Positions 30,856 to 41,146 of a stretch of 64,000 nucleotides of DNA are shown here, one piece after another. Location of the stretch: the NCBI GenBank assembly GCA_043228905.1, contig JBHGNT010000001.1, positions 17,112,001 through 17,176,000 on the forward strand, written 5' to 3'. How positions within the stretch are numbered: the first letter of the stretch is position 1; each line of letters starts with the position of its first letter. Source of the stretch: Azolla caroliniana (lineage: Eukaryota > Polypodiophyta). A model generated the notes under the pieces. That model saw nothing but the letters and a program-made list of their open reading frames with translations, was not told the origin of the DNA and made no database searches. The position numbers were made by a program, and so were the translations under genes.

Positions 30856-33800
30856 ATGGACGAATCGTTGGGATGCATGTTCAAGCTCACCGGCTCCAAC
30901 TATTTGGTGTGGAAGTCGAAGATGAGGGACATGCTCGTGGTTAATGATCTTTGGTTGCCGGTTCAGTTCGGGGAGAAGAGACCGGACAAAATCGATGCCA
31001 CAATATGGGAGGTGATGCACATGAAGACAACGGCGTACATACGGTGCTTCATCGACATGAGTTTATACAACAACTTTAATGAAGAGAGCAAGGCTCATGA
31101 GCTCTGGGAGAAGATCGGCATTATGTTTCAAAACAAAAATGTTGTTAATCAGGTTTCGGTATTTCGGAAGTTAGTAAGACTCCGGTACCAAGATGGCTCT
31201 AGCATGGCAGAGCACATGAATGCCTTCTAGGGGCTGATCCACTAGGCAACATCATTGGAAGTACCTCTCGCCGACAAGATACTAGCACTACTCCTGCTCG
31301 ATTCCCTCCTAGATAGCTAGGAGACGTTGGTTGTCACTTTGGGCAACGCCAGGCCGGAAGGGAAACGGTTATCCCTAGCAAGAGTGAAGTCGAGCTTGCT
31401 AGATGAGGAGGTGCGTCGGAAAGATAAGGATACGAGCTCCGACTCCAAAGCGCTTCTTACCGAATCGGAACGCGGAAGACAAAGGAACCGTAGTCCCCAG
31501 AACCGGGAGAAGTCGGAGACATGGTCAAAGTCAAGGGGGAGGCCTACCTGCTTCTATTGCGGCAAGCTGGGACACTTCTAGAAAAACTGTCGACACTTCC
31601 AAAAGGACAAGGAAACAGACGGCACCGATTCGAAGTGGACACCGGACCGAAACGGTAAAGACCGGAGGGGGCCGGACCGGAAGGGAACGACGGCAATCGC
31701 GGCAAGTGAAGAAGATTTGATGCTCATCACCGAGGAGAGTGAGCTAAACCTTGCCAGCAACGAGATGACCTGGGTGGTCGACTCCGGAGCGTTGTTGCAC
31801 CTTACCCCGGACCGGGAATACTTCTCATCCTACTCAATTAGTGATCGCGGCTGTGTCCGGATGGGGAATGAAGGTACATGCCGAATTGTCGGCATAGGAG
31901 ACGTGTGGTTGACAATACCAACTGGATGCAAGTTGTTGTTGAAGGAAGTCTGACACGTTCCGAAGGTTCGTCTGAACCTGATATCAGCCGGTCGGCTAGA
32001 TGATGAAGGCTACACGGGTAGCATCCAGAACGGTGTTATGAAGTTCAACAAAGGGAGCCTGATTGTGGCTCGGGCCCGGAAGGTCCACACGTTGTACCTT
32101 ATGAATGCCCAGTTATGCCCGGAAGAAGTGAACGTGGCATCAGAGACTGCCGGTGAGCTGTGGCACAAAAGACTGTGTCACATGAGCGAGAAGGGGATGA
32201 AGAGGCTTGCAGACGACAATCTCATTCCAGTGAAGAACGTGAACTTGCAGAAGTGCATTGACTGTCTGGCCGGTAAACAAAACTAGACCTCCTTTCGATC
32301 GAGGCCATCGATGAGACGTAATGCACCACTGGATTTGGTGCATACTGATGTATGTCAAGTGGACACGAAGTCACATGCCGGATCGCAGTACTTCGTGACG
32401 TTCATAGATGACCACAGCCAGAAGTTGTGGGCCACACCATTGAAGACGAAGGATCAGGTGTTATCCGTCTTCAAAGAGCTCCACGCGAGAGTGGAAAGAG
32501 AAACTGGCCGGAAGCTGATGGCGGTTCGAGCAGATAATGGAGGTATATACCGGGGGTAGTTCGAGGAGTATTGTCGCTCGAAGGGAATCCGGCTCGAATT
32601 TACTGTGCCGAAGATGCCGGAACTAAACGAGCTGGCCGAGAGGATGAACCGGACCATAATGGATAGGGTCCGGAGTATGCTGGCACATGCAAAACTTCCC
32701 AAGAAGTTTTGGGCTGAGGCACTGTCGACGACGACATATGTGATAAACAGATCACCCTCAGTACCCTTGGACCGAGACACGCCACAGAGAGTCTGGACTG
32801 GTAAGGAAGTGTCCTACCGGCATTTGAAGGTATTCGGGTGTCTTGCGTATGTGCATGTAGCTAAGGACCAGAGAGGAAAACTAGATCCGAAGACCCGGCC
32901 ATGCATATTCCTTGGTTACGACGACAATGAGTTCGGCTACCGAGTGTGGGACCTGGTCGACAAGAAGGTATTTTGGAGTCGAGATATTATCTTCATGGAG
33001 GACAAGACGCTCGCCGACTGGGAGTTGGAGAAGAAGATAATGAACTCTGAGTCGACCGGTAAGGATCGATTCTACGATGAGCTGACCCAACCGGCAAGAG
33101 ACCGGTTAGCACTCGCGGAACCAGCCGGTTATGGTGAGGATACCAAACCGGCAGAAGAAGAAGTAGAGGAAGCGGAAACCGGATCTGGCCAAGACCCCGA
33201 ACTGGATTCGGATGAAGAGCAAATGGAGGAGCTGGTTACCGAAGCCCAGAGACGGAGATATCTTCTCAGAGAGAGAAAGGCCCCCCGGAGATTTCCGGAT
33301 GCAGAGCATGTGCTGCTAACCGATGAGGGGGAGCCAGAAAGCTTCGAAGAAGCGAAGGATGACGCCCACAGCCGCAAATGGTTAAGTGCCATGCAGGATG
33401 AGATGGATTCCCTGCATGAGAACCATACGTACGAATTGGTGGAGTTGCCGAAAGGAAAGCGGGCACTCCGAAACAAGTGGGTGTACAAGTTGAAACCGGG
33501 AGATGCCGGCAACCCCCCGAGATACAAAGCCAGGATCGTGGTGAAGGGGTTCCAGCAGAAGAAGGGTGTGGACTTCGACGAGATATTTGCCCCAGTAGTA
33601 AAGATGACCTTCATCCGGATGGTGCTGATTATAGCGGCAAGCATGGACCTCGAGGTAGAGCAGTTGGACGTGAAGACAACATTCCTTCACGGTGACCTCG
33701 AAGAGGAGATCTACATGCAGTAACCGGAAGGATTCGTGGAAAAAGGGAAGGAGCACCTGGTCTGCCGATTGAAGAAGAGCCTGTACGGACTGAAGCAGGC

Positions 33801-34902
33801 TCCCCGACAATGGTACCGGAAATTCGACTACTTCATGACCAATCAAGGGTACCACAAGACGCAGGCCGATCATTGCGTGTTTGTGAAGAAGTTCGAAGGA
33901 GGCGACTTCCTGATACTCCTTCTGTACGTGGACAACATGTTGATCATCGGACGGAACCAAGCCAAAATACGAATGCTGAAGAAGGCTCTCGACCGAACTT
34001 TCGCGATGAAAGACTTGGGTCCGGCAAGAAAGATGTTGGGGATGCATATCATCCGGAACCGGCCAACGAAGCAACTGTGGCTGTCACAGGAGAAATATGT
34101 GACAAAGGTGCTTCAGCGGTTCAACATGTTAGAAGCAAAACCGGTCGGATCGACACTCCCGGAAAACTGCAGATTATCCGGTAAGCAAAGCCGGAAGACG
34201 AAAGCAGAGAAGGCTGATATGATGAAGGTTCCATATGCCTCTGCCGTCGGGAGCTTAATGTACTCAATGGTGTGTACCCGACTGGATATAGGATACGCAG
34301 TCGGAGTGGTGAGCCGGTTTATGAGCAATCTCGGCAAGGAGCACTGGAATGCGGTCAAATGGATACTCCGGTACTTGAAGGGCACTTCAAATATGTGTCT
34401 CCGATTCGGCTCTGAAAAACCTCAACTTGACAATTTTACCGATTCGGACATGTCGGCTAATGTGGATACCAACCAGTCTACATCTGGGTATGTGATGACA
34501 TATGCAGGAGGAGTTGTTTCGTGGCAGTCGAGGCTGCAGAAGGCGGTTGCATTGTCATCCACGGAGGTGGAGTACATGGTGGTTGTGGAAGCTGGCAAGG
34601 AAATATTATTGATGAAGGACTTCATCGGAGAGCTCGGTATCCGGCAAGATGAATACCAGCTCTATTGTGACAGTCAAAGTGTCATCCACCTTGCTAAGAA
34701 TGTGTCCTACCATTCCCGGACGAAGCATATCAAGCGAAGGTATCACTGGATCCGGGAAAGAGTAGATGACCAGGAGTTCGCGCTGACGAAGATCCACACG
34801 GCCGAGAATGGGTCAGATATGTTGACCAAAGTTCTGATACCTGACAAGCTGGATGCATGTCGGAAGCGAATCGGACTAGTAAGACATCCCATGCCGGAGT
34901 GA
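30856..34902 (+). pseudogene. Copia-2 Gag-Pol, one frame with eight stops
   Basis: About 1348 codons from MDESLGCMFKLTG to RLVRHPMPE-type text. Gag (30856-31530); zinc knuckle CFYCGKLGHF-stop-KNC (about 31549); protease WVVDSGALLHLTP (31771); pre-integrase LWHKRLCHMSEKG; integrase LVHTDVC, VRADNGG, ELAERMNRT; RT ALRNKWVYKLKPG, LDVKTTFLHGDLEEE; RNase H FTDSDMSANVDTNQST and LYCDSQSV. The RT active site reads YVDN instead of YVDD. In-frame stops: TAG at 31228, 31243, 31318, 31579, 32284 and 32557; TGA at 31951; TAA at 33721. All six TAGs fit CAG to TAG or TGG to TAG. Complete absence of indels beside so many stops is striking. Confidence 0.92.
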
Positions 34903-34912
34903 AGGGGGAGTT
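34901..34912 (+). other. Copia-2 polypurine tract
   Basis: GAAGGGGGAG followed by TT, then the LTR. It overlaps the last codon of pol. Confidence 0.85.
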
Positions 34913-35208
34913 TGTTAGGAAACAGGTCCCTCCGGATGGGAAGTGAAAAGAACAGTGATGTGGAGTACCCGGCAACGGAAGACCTGGTGAGAACCGAATG
35001 ACTTGTGCCCGGCAAGCGCCGGATGATGCAGGCCCGGTGAGGAGTGCTCACCGGATGAAGGGACATATTCGTAAATATGTTTTCTAAGAGTCCATCGGGG
35101 CTATATTTGTAAATAGCCAAAAAGTCATATTAGTATAAATATGACTTAGGGCAAACTTAGAGCAGGTTGTTGTCATTCTTGTTGGCGCAAGATTAGAGCG
35201 TAACAGTG

Positions 35209-35266
<58 letters not shown>

Positions 35267-35541
35267 CGAAGAGTTCGTATCTCTGTTGTAACCGCCGCCT
35301 ATGGCAAAGACAATGAACAAGAGGTCGTTGCCTTTGTGTTCATTTATTGTATATTGTTACATAGTGATAGTTAGCAGTCAGTGGACTGTCGTGGTTTTTC
35401 CTGTGTTTGGGTTTTCCACGTAAACATCCTGTGTACTCTTCTCTCCATTGTGTTATGCATTCATTCCCGTTTTTTCTGTGTTTGATCCTAAGCTTGATTG
35501 TGGCCGAGCGTGGTTCAGAGGGAGCGTGTAGTTCCTTGACA
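34913..35541 (+). repeat. Copia-2 3' LTR
   Basis: 629 bp, TGTTAGGAAACAGG...TTCCTTGACA. It has a GA microsatellite much longer than in the 5' LTR (about 35211-35260) but only one 41 bp unit. Its first 30 bp are found exactly at 53484-53513. Confidence 0.93.
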
Positions 35542-35546
35542 ATGTT
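35542..35546. repeat. Target-site duplication ATGTT, right of Copia-2
   Basis: Exact copy of 30181-30185. Confidence 0.94.
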
Positions 35547-36621
35547 GTCAAGGGCAAGGTATGAGGGTGAAGAAGATTTGCACTCCAACGAAGAAGATGT
35601 TGGCCTAAACTTCTTTACGGTTTCGGGCGCTCAGGTGCTTGCCGTGTTTAAAGTAGAAGATTATGAGGGTGAATTCATCGAAATTGGCAAGTACTTAAGC
35701 CCTCTTATAAAGGATGAATCATGGTCAAAGGAAGACTTCTACTGAATTAGGAAGAAGGCCTACAAGTTCTTCCTCAAAGAAGGATATCTATGGAAATTTC
35801 CAAAGAAGAAGAATGGAACTCCACTTCAAGTGGTGTGCAAGAAACAAGATCAACAAAAACTAATTGCTGAATTTCATGATAGTGTCTGGGCAGGTCATCG
35901 AGGTATATGGGCAACATTTGCAAAGCTCAAGGAGAAGTGTTGGTGGCCGGGTGTTTACAAAGATGTAGCAAGCTATGTTGAAACATGTGAGGAATGCCAA
36001 TTATACTCGAATATTCAACATAGGGATGAACTTCATCCGACATATCCATTATCAATGCATTATAAGTGGTTGGTAGACATAGTGGTTATGCCGATGGGAT
36101 TGGGGCAAATGAAGTATCGCGTGCTAGCAAGAGAGGATCTCACCAACCAAGTAGAAGGACGGGCACTATGGAATAAAACAGCTGCCGTGGTTTGTAAGTT
36201 TCTCCTTGAAGATGTTATTTGTCGATATGGATGTGTTGGCAAAATAGTAGCTGATAGGGGAGAATTAGATGCAAATGAAGCTAAAGAATTCTTTTCAAGA
36301 ATAGGCGTCAAACTATCGCTCACCATGGCATACAACCCGAACGCAATTGGGAAGGTGGAACGAGGACATAGTCCGATTGTAAAAGCTCTAGCAAAGGCTT
36401 GCGATGGCAAGATGGGGAATTGGCCACGATTACTACCTTATGCATTGTGGGCTGATAGAACTACACATAACATGACTACAAGATATATGCCAGCCGAACT
36501 CATATTAGGGCAAAAACCAATAATGCCTATCGAGCAAAGTGTTGCTTCGTGGACATCTTTGCCATGGCAAGAGGAAATGAGTCGGGAAGACTTGCTAGCC
36601 ACGAGGATTCAACAACTAGAA
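35547..36621 (+). pseudogene. gypsy-K RNase H end and integrase, 3'-truncated
   Basis: Continues gypsy-K: LSRARYEGEEDLHSNEED, a stop near 35742, then the integrase zinc region (HDSVWAGHRGIWATFAKL, CEECQLYS), and the core with ADRGELDANEAKEFF and GKVERGHSPIVKALAKAC, where the Glu of VERGH is the expected catalytic residue. The text runs to LLATRIQQLE at about 36620 and then passes directly into LTR sequence. The related H element shows about 130 more residues here, so the pol C-terminus is deleted. The ERGH motif is shared with fungal gypsy integrases, from memory. Confidence 0.82.
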
Positions 36622-37074
36622 GTGGACATGCAAAGTAACATTGGGAAGGAGGATCAACAAAGAGCTCGATATATGCTCCATTTTTTCCCTCTACTTTTTT
36701 TTTTCCCTTCTTCTTCTCTCTCCAATTCTAACAACAAATTATCTCTCATATTGATATCAAACTCTTGGCTTGGCTTGCTCAAACTTTTCTTGTCAAAAAT
36801 TATCTCTCATATTCATATTGGACCACTCCTTATATGGTTGTTGGCTCCTTTCTTTAAAAAATTTATCTCTCATTTTCATCTCCAACCCATTGTAACAAGA
36901 TTCTTGAATTATAAAAGAATCTATTTTCTTATGCAATAAACGAACGTTTTCTCTCATTTACTCGTCTTATATGTGAATTTTGCGTGTGTTGTACGTGTTG
37001 CACTAAATCTTTCTAGTCCAGAACCCTAGCGGTTCCGCCTCGTGATCCACACATAGTGACGGATTTTCACGACA
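36622..37074 (+). repeat. gypsy-K 3' LTR, 5'-truncated
   Basis: The last 453 bp of the LTR, matching 25564-26016 nearly base for base and ending GGATTTTCACGACA. The join with pol is at a shared CTA-AAGTGGACATG, so the deletion used short homology. Confidence 0.85.
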
Positions 37075-37576
37075 CCGTCCCCATCTGGTTCTGGTTCCGT
37101 GTCGTCCGTCGGTCTGGTTTCAGTTCCGTCACCGTCCATCCGTTCTGATTTCGGTCTCAGTTCCGTTGTTGTCTGGTTCCGGTTTCGTCGATATCCGTCC
37201 GGTCCGGTCCTCGAAAACCATTATGAGTAGTTAAGCCATAGTTTAGCCCAAGAACATTCGATGCTCCACACATAGACAAAAAGTAATAAGTTCTGGCTCA
37301 TTTTATATACTGTGGAATCCTGATTTGTCCTATCTATGTGGGATATCTCATAGTTTTGTTTTTCTTTTCTACATAACTTGACATTTAGTTGTCAGTTTGA
37401 AATGTAGTAAAGTACATTCGGAAGCTCTAGAAGACATCCATCATTTTATACCAAGATATTAAACTAATCTAAAATAGTATCTTTACTATTATTGTTTCAT
37501 ATCGTGTATGAAGAACCACACTCCATTTTGTATGTTCCTCGCAATTTTCACACCATTGCCGAAAATCTTCACGACA
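37075..37576 (-). repeat. Minus-strand gypsy-K-type LTR, start portion (right part)
   Basis: Read on minus it begins TGTCGTGAAGATTTTCGGC at 37576 and is about 75% similar to the first 320 bp of the gypsy-K 5' LTR (24854-25170), including TGAGATATCCCACATA. It is the missing start of the LTR whose end is at 24111-24853. The leftmost 150 bp (37080-37210) are CCGGT/TCCGT-rich degenerate repeats. Confidence 0.7.
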
Positions 37577-38010
37577 GCGTTTTGTAACAGATATGGGCAC
37601 TTCGAGGATACGGTCATGCCATTCGGCGTCACTAATGTGCCAACGGTCTTCCAGCACATGGCAAATGATATATTCCGAGATCTCTTGGATGTTTGTTTGA
37701 TCAACTATTTGGATGATCTATTGGTTTATTCGAACACCCAAGAAGAGCATGATTCTCATGTACTGTTAGTACTAAAACAACTTCGAGAACATGGTCTTTA
37801 TGCAAAGTTGGAAAATTGTAGTTTTAAGTGCAACCAGGTTGAACTTTTGGGCTATGTCATTACCTCGGAAGGCATCTCCATGGATCCAACTAAGTTCAAA
37901 ACGGTGGTAGAGTGGCAGACTCCGCCCGCATTCATTGCGAGTTGTGCAATGCTTTTTAGGCTTTGCCAATTTCTACCGCAAGTTTATACATGATTATTCA
38001 AAGCTTGTTC
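37577..38010 (+). pseudogene. gypsy-A RT, C-terminal part
   Basis: Resumes gypsy-A RT: RYGHFEDTVMPFGVTNVPT, FQHMANDIFRDLLDVC, active site YLDDLLVYS (both Asp), ENCSFKCNQVELLGYVITS. A frameshift near 37930 follows (QTPPAFIAS against QIPRSVRDVQ in gypsy-B). Confidence 0.87.
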
Positions 38011-38560
38011 TGCCTCTCATACAACTCACCAGGAAGGGACAATCATTTGATTAGTCTAATGAAGTAGACATGGCTTTTGAGGGTCTTAAGAAGGCATTTA
38101 CATTAGCTCCTATTCTGGCTCATGTTGATCAGAAAAAACCATTCATCATCGAAGCAGACGCGTTGGATTTCGCATTGGGTAGTATTCTGTCACAACAAGG
38201 TGACAATGCAAAGCTCCATCCTCTGGCTTTCCACTCACACAAGTTTTACGCTGCCGAAATCAACTATGAAATTCATGATAAGGAGCTATTAGAAATACTA
38301 ACTCTTTTACGCAATGGAGGCATTTTCTAAAGGGATCTTCTCATCAATTCACCATATTCAGTGATCACAAAAACCTTGCCTACTTTTAGAATCCTCGTGT
38401 GTTAAATCGACGTCAAGGCGGGCCCAATTCCTCACTCATTTCGACTTCAAAATTGCATATCGTTCGGGGAAACAACTAGGGAAGGCAGATGCATTATCAC
38501 AACGCTCGTATTAGCAATGCATCCTGGTGAGCCAACTTTCGATAACCAAAACCAAGTAAT
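38011..38560 (+). pseudogene. gypsy-A RNase H, broken
   Basis: FIIEADALDFALGSILSQQG at about 38140-38200 and INYEIHDKELLEI at about 38262-38300 mark RNase H. The first DAS-type motif reads DALD. A frameshift near 38305 and stops near 38388 and 38512 follow; the NRRQA-FDFKIAYRSGK text is split across frames. Confidence 0.8.
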
Positions 38561-39720
38561 CCTAGGACCAGCATGACTGCAAGCAACGCAGGTCTTCGGA
38601 ATGCCCTTGTATTCCCATGTTATCAATACGATACGTGAGGACTTGAAGACAGATGCTTTTGCCCAAGCCATTCTAGCACAAATTGATCCCTCTCGAGCAT
38701 CTTGTTCACAGTCGCAATAACCAGGTACCAACTATGACCAATTCGAATGTCATGATGGATTACTATTCTTTAAGAAACTCCCATATGTTCCTAATGGTTC
38801 TTGTCTCCTTCGAGTAGTCCAAAACTGTCACATATACAGTTGGGCATTTTGGTAGTACTAAAATATTAGATTTAGTACAACGATCATTTTGGTGACCCCA
38901 TATGCGACAATTTGTCGAAGATTTTGTTTGGACTTCTGATACATGTTGTAGAGCGAAAATGCCAAGGCATCATCCATATGGTTTATTAGAAACATTACCA
39001 ATTCCAAGCAAGTCGTGGCAATCCATTGCTCTAGATTTCATTAGACATCTTCCTGTCTCTAAGGGATTCGATGTGATCTTAATAGTAGTAGATCGATATA
39101 CGAAGATGGCCCATTTTTTGCCATGTATTGAGGAAATCTCCAATGAGGAAACCGCTAAAATTGTCATGCATGAAGTATGTTGGCATCATGGCCTTCCCGA
39201 TAGTATCATCAGCGATTGTAGACCCCGGTTCGTCTCAAAATTTTGGAAGCACCTCTTTAAAATGCTCAAGGTCACTTGTAACATGTCCTCCGGCTACCAC
39301 CCGAAAACAGACGACCAAGCAGAACGAACAAATCAAACATTGGAGCAATATCTTCGGTGCTTTCTAAGTTATCATCAAGATGAGTGGGTGGATATTCTCC
39401 ACTTCGCCAAATTTGCATATAATAACTCTGTCCACTCATCGACAAAGGTTACACCATTTTATGATTATATAGGTTGTCACCCCCGATGGTGTGTATTTCA
39501 AACACCAGAGTTACGCACAAATCCTTGCGCAAAAGATTGTTTTGAGTTGTTACGCAAGATACAAGCGGATTTATCTACTCATCTACAACAAGCTCAACAA
39601 ACACAGAAGGTTTACGCGGATTGTCATCGGCTTCCATCTAGTTTTAACATTGGAGATCGAGTATGGCTACTTCGACGACACATCAAGACTACTCGCCCAT
39701 GAGAGAAGTTGGATTATCCG
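38561..39720 (+). pseudogene. gypsy-A integrase
   Basis: The zinc region at about 38800-38960 is damaged. The core at 38902-39702 includes WQSIALDFIRHLPVSKGFD, VDRYTKMAHFLPC, ISDCRPRFVSKFW (catalytic Asp present; gypsy-B has SDQGPQF) and DDQAERTNQTLEQYL (catalytic Glu present). A TGA at about 39700 separates it from the C-terminal part. Confidence 0.85.
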
Positions 39721-40282
39721 CGATGAGTTCCTTTCCGTATTATTGGAAAAATTAATGATGTCGCTTTTCATCTCGATCTACCTCCACAATTTCAGATATA
39801 TCTGGTGTTTCATAGTTCTCTCCTCGAACCCTATCAAGACAGCACCATCCCAGATCATATTAAACAACCTCCACCCCCGATCGAGCTTGAAGATGGACCT
39901 GAGTACGAGGTTGCTGCCATCCTCGATTCCAAGATTGTTTGCAACAAGCTATATTATTTAGTCGATTGCCTAGGATATAGTCCCAACGAGCGTACTTGGG
40001 AACTAATAGAGAATGTGACCAATGCTCGTGCTCTTCTTGAAGACTTCCATCATCAATATCCAGACAAACCGGGTCCTCAATCCAAAATGATTCGTGACAC
40101 TCGTCAGTTTAAACGGGGGATAGTATCATGGCAAGACCGTCCCAGCGAGCGTACTTGGGAACTAATAGAGAATGTGACCAATGCTCGTGCTCTTCTTGAA
40201 GACTTCCATCATCCATATCCAGACAAACCGGGTCCTCAATCCAAAATGACTCGTGACACTCGTCAATTTAAACGGGGGATAG
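39721..40282 (+). pseudogene. gypsy-A integrase tail and duplicated chromodomain end
   Basis: HSSLLEPYQDSTIPDH, then a chromodomain (PEYEVAAILDSKIVCNKLYY, YSPNERTWELIENV). The part from SERTWEL to the pol end is repeated in frame: copies start at 39982 and 40141, a 159 bp period. The first copy runs through the pre-LTR purine tract (AACGGGGGATAG) and about 15 bp of LTR-start sequence before the second begins. Confidence 0.85.
39982..40282 (+). repeat. 159 bp tandem duplication at chromodomain and LTR edge
   Basis: Two copies (39982-40140 and 40141-40282 plus), differing at a few bases. The period is a multiple of three. It includes the chromodomain C-terminus, the polypurine tract and the first bases of the LTR (ATCATGGCAAGAC). 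Confidence 0.9.
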
Positions 40283-40723
40283 TGTCAAGGCAAGACTCGA
40301 ACCCATGAATTTATGTTACATGGGTCGTGCTCTTGACCATTAGACTATATGTTGTAATATGAAGGATATAATTTTCATTAAAATTTTACTATAGAAAATT
40401 GAGGTATATTCCGAAACATTCTAGAAACTTCAGGAGTACTCCTCATAACACTATAAAAGGAGGCGCAAGGCATTATTTCGAACCAAATCGGTTCAACGCC
40501 AGTATTAAGCCTCCTAGCTACTATTGTATATTCTCTTAACATAGTATATATATTTTGTTATCATCATTATGTCTCTCTCGATCGCTCTTTGTCACTCACT
40601 CTTTCCTTCTCTCGAGAGTTCTACACCTCCCTTAGTACTAATCCTCATGTTTTAGTACTAATTCCTTCTCTTACTTAGTATTGTTCCTGACAGTAATTCT
40701 CTGTCTTAGTACTGCTCTTGACA
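40283..40723 (+). repeat. gypsy-A 3' LTR
   Basis: 441 bp, TGTCAAGGCAAGACTCG...TGCTCTTGACA. It opens with a tRNA-like segment (antisense), then a TATA-like CACTATAAAAGG (about 40450), a pyrimidine-rich block and several TAGTACTA repeats. It matches gypsy-B LTRs in inverted orientation. Confidence 0.88.
40290..40358 (-). repeat. tRNA-like segment at the start of the gypsy-A LTR
   Basis: On minus: TAGTCTAATGGTCAAGAGC (A-box-like), about 30 bp, then GGGTTCGAGTCTTG (B-box-like). It has the order and spacing of a tRNA gene's internal promoter, but acceptor arms do not pair well. It is present in every full-length LTR of this family in the window. Confidence 0.6.
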
Positions 40724-41146
40724 GCACGGGTAGAGCACGACAAAGTCTCCACTACTCGCCAGTTCTTCATCTAACTGCTCATCTAGACTCAACCGCTCAT
40801 TCGGTCCACTTAGCCGGATTGAGATCAAACTCTCTTCTAGAGTGCCGAAGTCTTCATCTTCTTCTTGGACCTCCTCGGGCTCACTAGCCTCATCTTTTGG
40901 AATCGGGTCTTCGTCGGGAGTTGGAGTCGATAGGGTGTACCATGATGCCGAGTCATCAAACTCGACATCTCGACTTAGTCATACCTGTTTAGTCCAAGTG
41001 TTATAACACTTAAATACCCCTTCTGTTCATGTGAATAGCAGACGAGTATACACTTCTCCGAATTTGGATCCAGCTTCCTCCGCTTCTCATCCGGTACATG
41101 CACATATGTTGTGCTGCCGAATATCCGAAGGTGTCTCAAATTCGGT
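40724..41146 (-). pseudogene. Copia-D pol linker and integrase edge
   Basis: Minus-strand Copia remnant matching 60290-60780 of Copia-F: an acidic linker (SDEDLPE, ESEVSSS-like text) and the KRRKLDPNSEKCILV, VPDEKRRK, DTFGYSAA-type strip after integrase. It is cut on the left by the gypsy-A 3' LTR and on the right by Tat-C. It continues at 55374, but the integrase core is missing between the two parts. Confidence 0.7.

Larger units (their letters stand above)
30186..35541 (+). mobile_element. Copia-2: complete but inactivated Ty1/Copia
   Basis: A 5356 bp element with LTRs of 640 and 629 bp, ATGTT duplications, a TGGTATCAGAGC primer site and a GAAGGGGGAG polypurine tract. One reading frame runs from 30856 to 34902 with no frameshift but eight stops. 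The LTRs differ at many positions (a few percent by eye), so it is older than Copia-1. It is inserted in gypsy-K RNase H. Confidence 0.95.
24854..37074 (+). mobile_element. gypsy-K: divergent Ty3/gypsy with ERGH-type integrase
   Basis: Plus-strand element with a 1163 bp 5' LTR (24854-26016), gag, protease, RT, RNase H and integrase, and a 3' LTR that keeps only its last 453 bp (36622-37074). Copia-2 (30186-35541) sits in its RNase H with an exact ATGTT duplication. RT has FLDDIPIKG and integrase has GKVERGH, unlike the usual plant chromovirus or Tat motifs. It is inserted, in opposite orientation, inside an LTR of its own family. Stops and the 3' deletion make it inactive. Confidence 0.82.
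11986..40723 (+). mobile_element. gypsy-A: old chromodomain gypsy, split by two large insertions
   Basis: The plus-strand order is truncated 5' LTR (11986-12230), gag, protease, RT, RNase H, integrase, chromodomain and 3' LTR (40283-40723). Tat-1 interrupts the protease-RT junction at 13781-23610. An LTR containing further elements interrupts RT at 24111-37576. Removing both restores continuous homology to gypsy-B (42851-51857), the second copy of this family. Many stops and frameshifts make it inactive. Confidence 0.85.
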
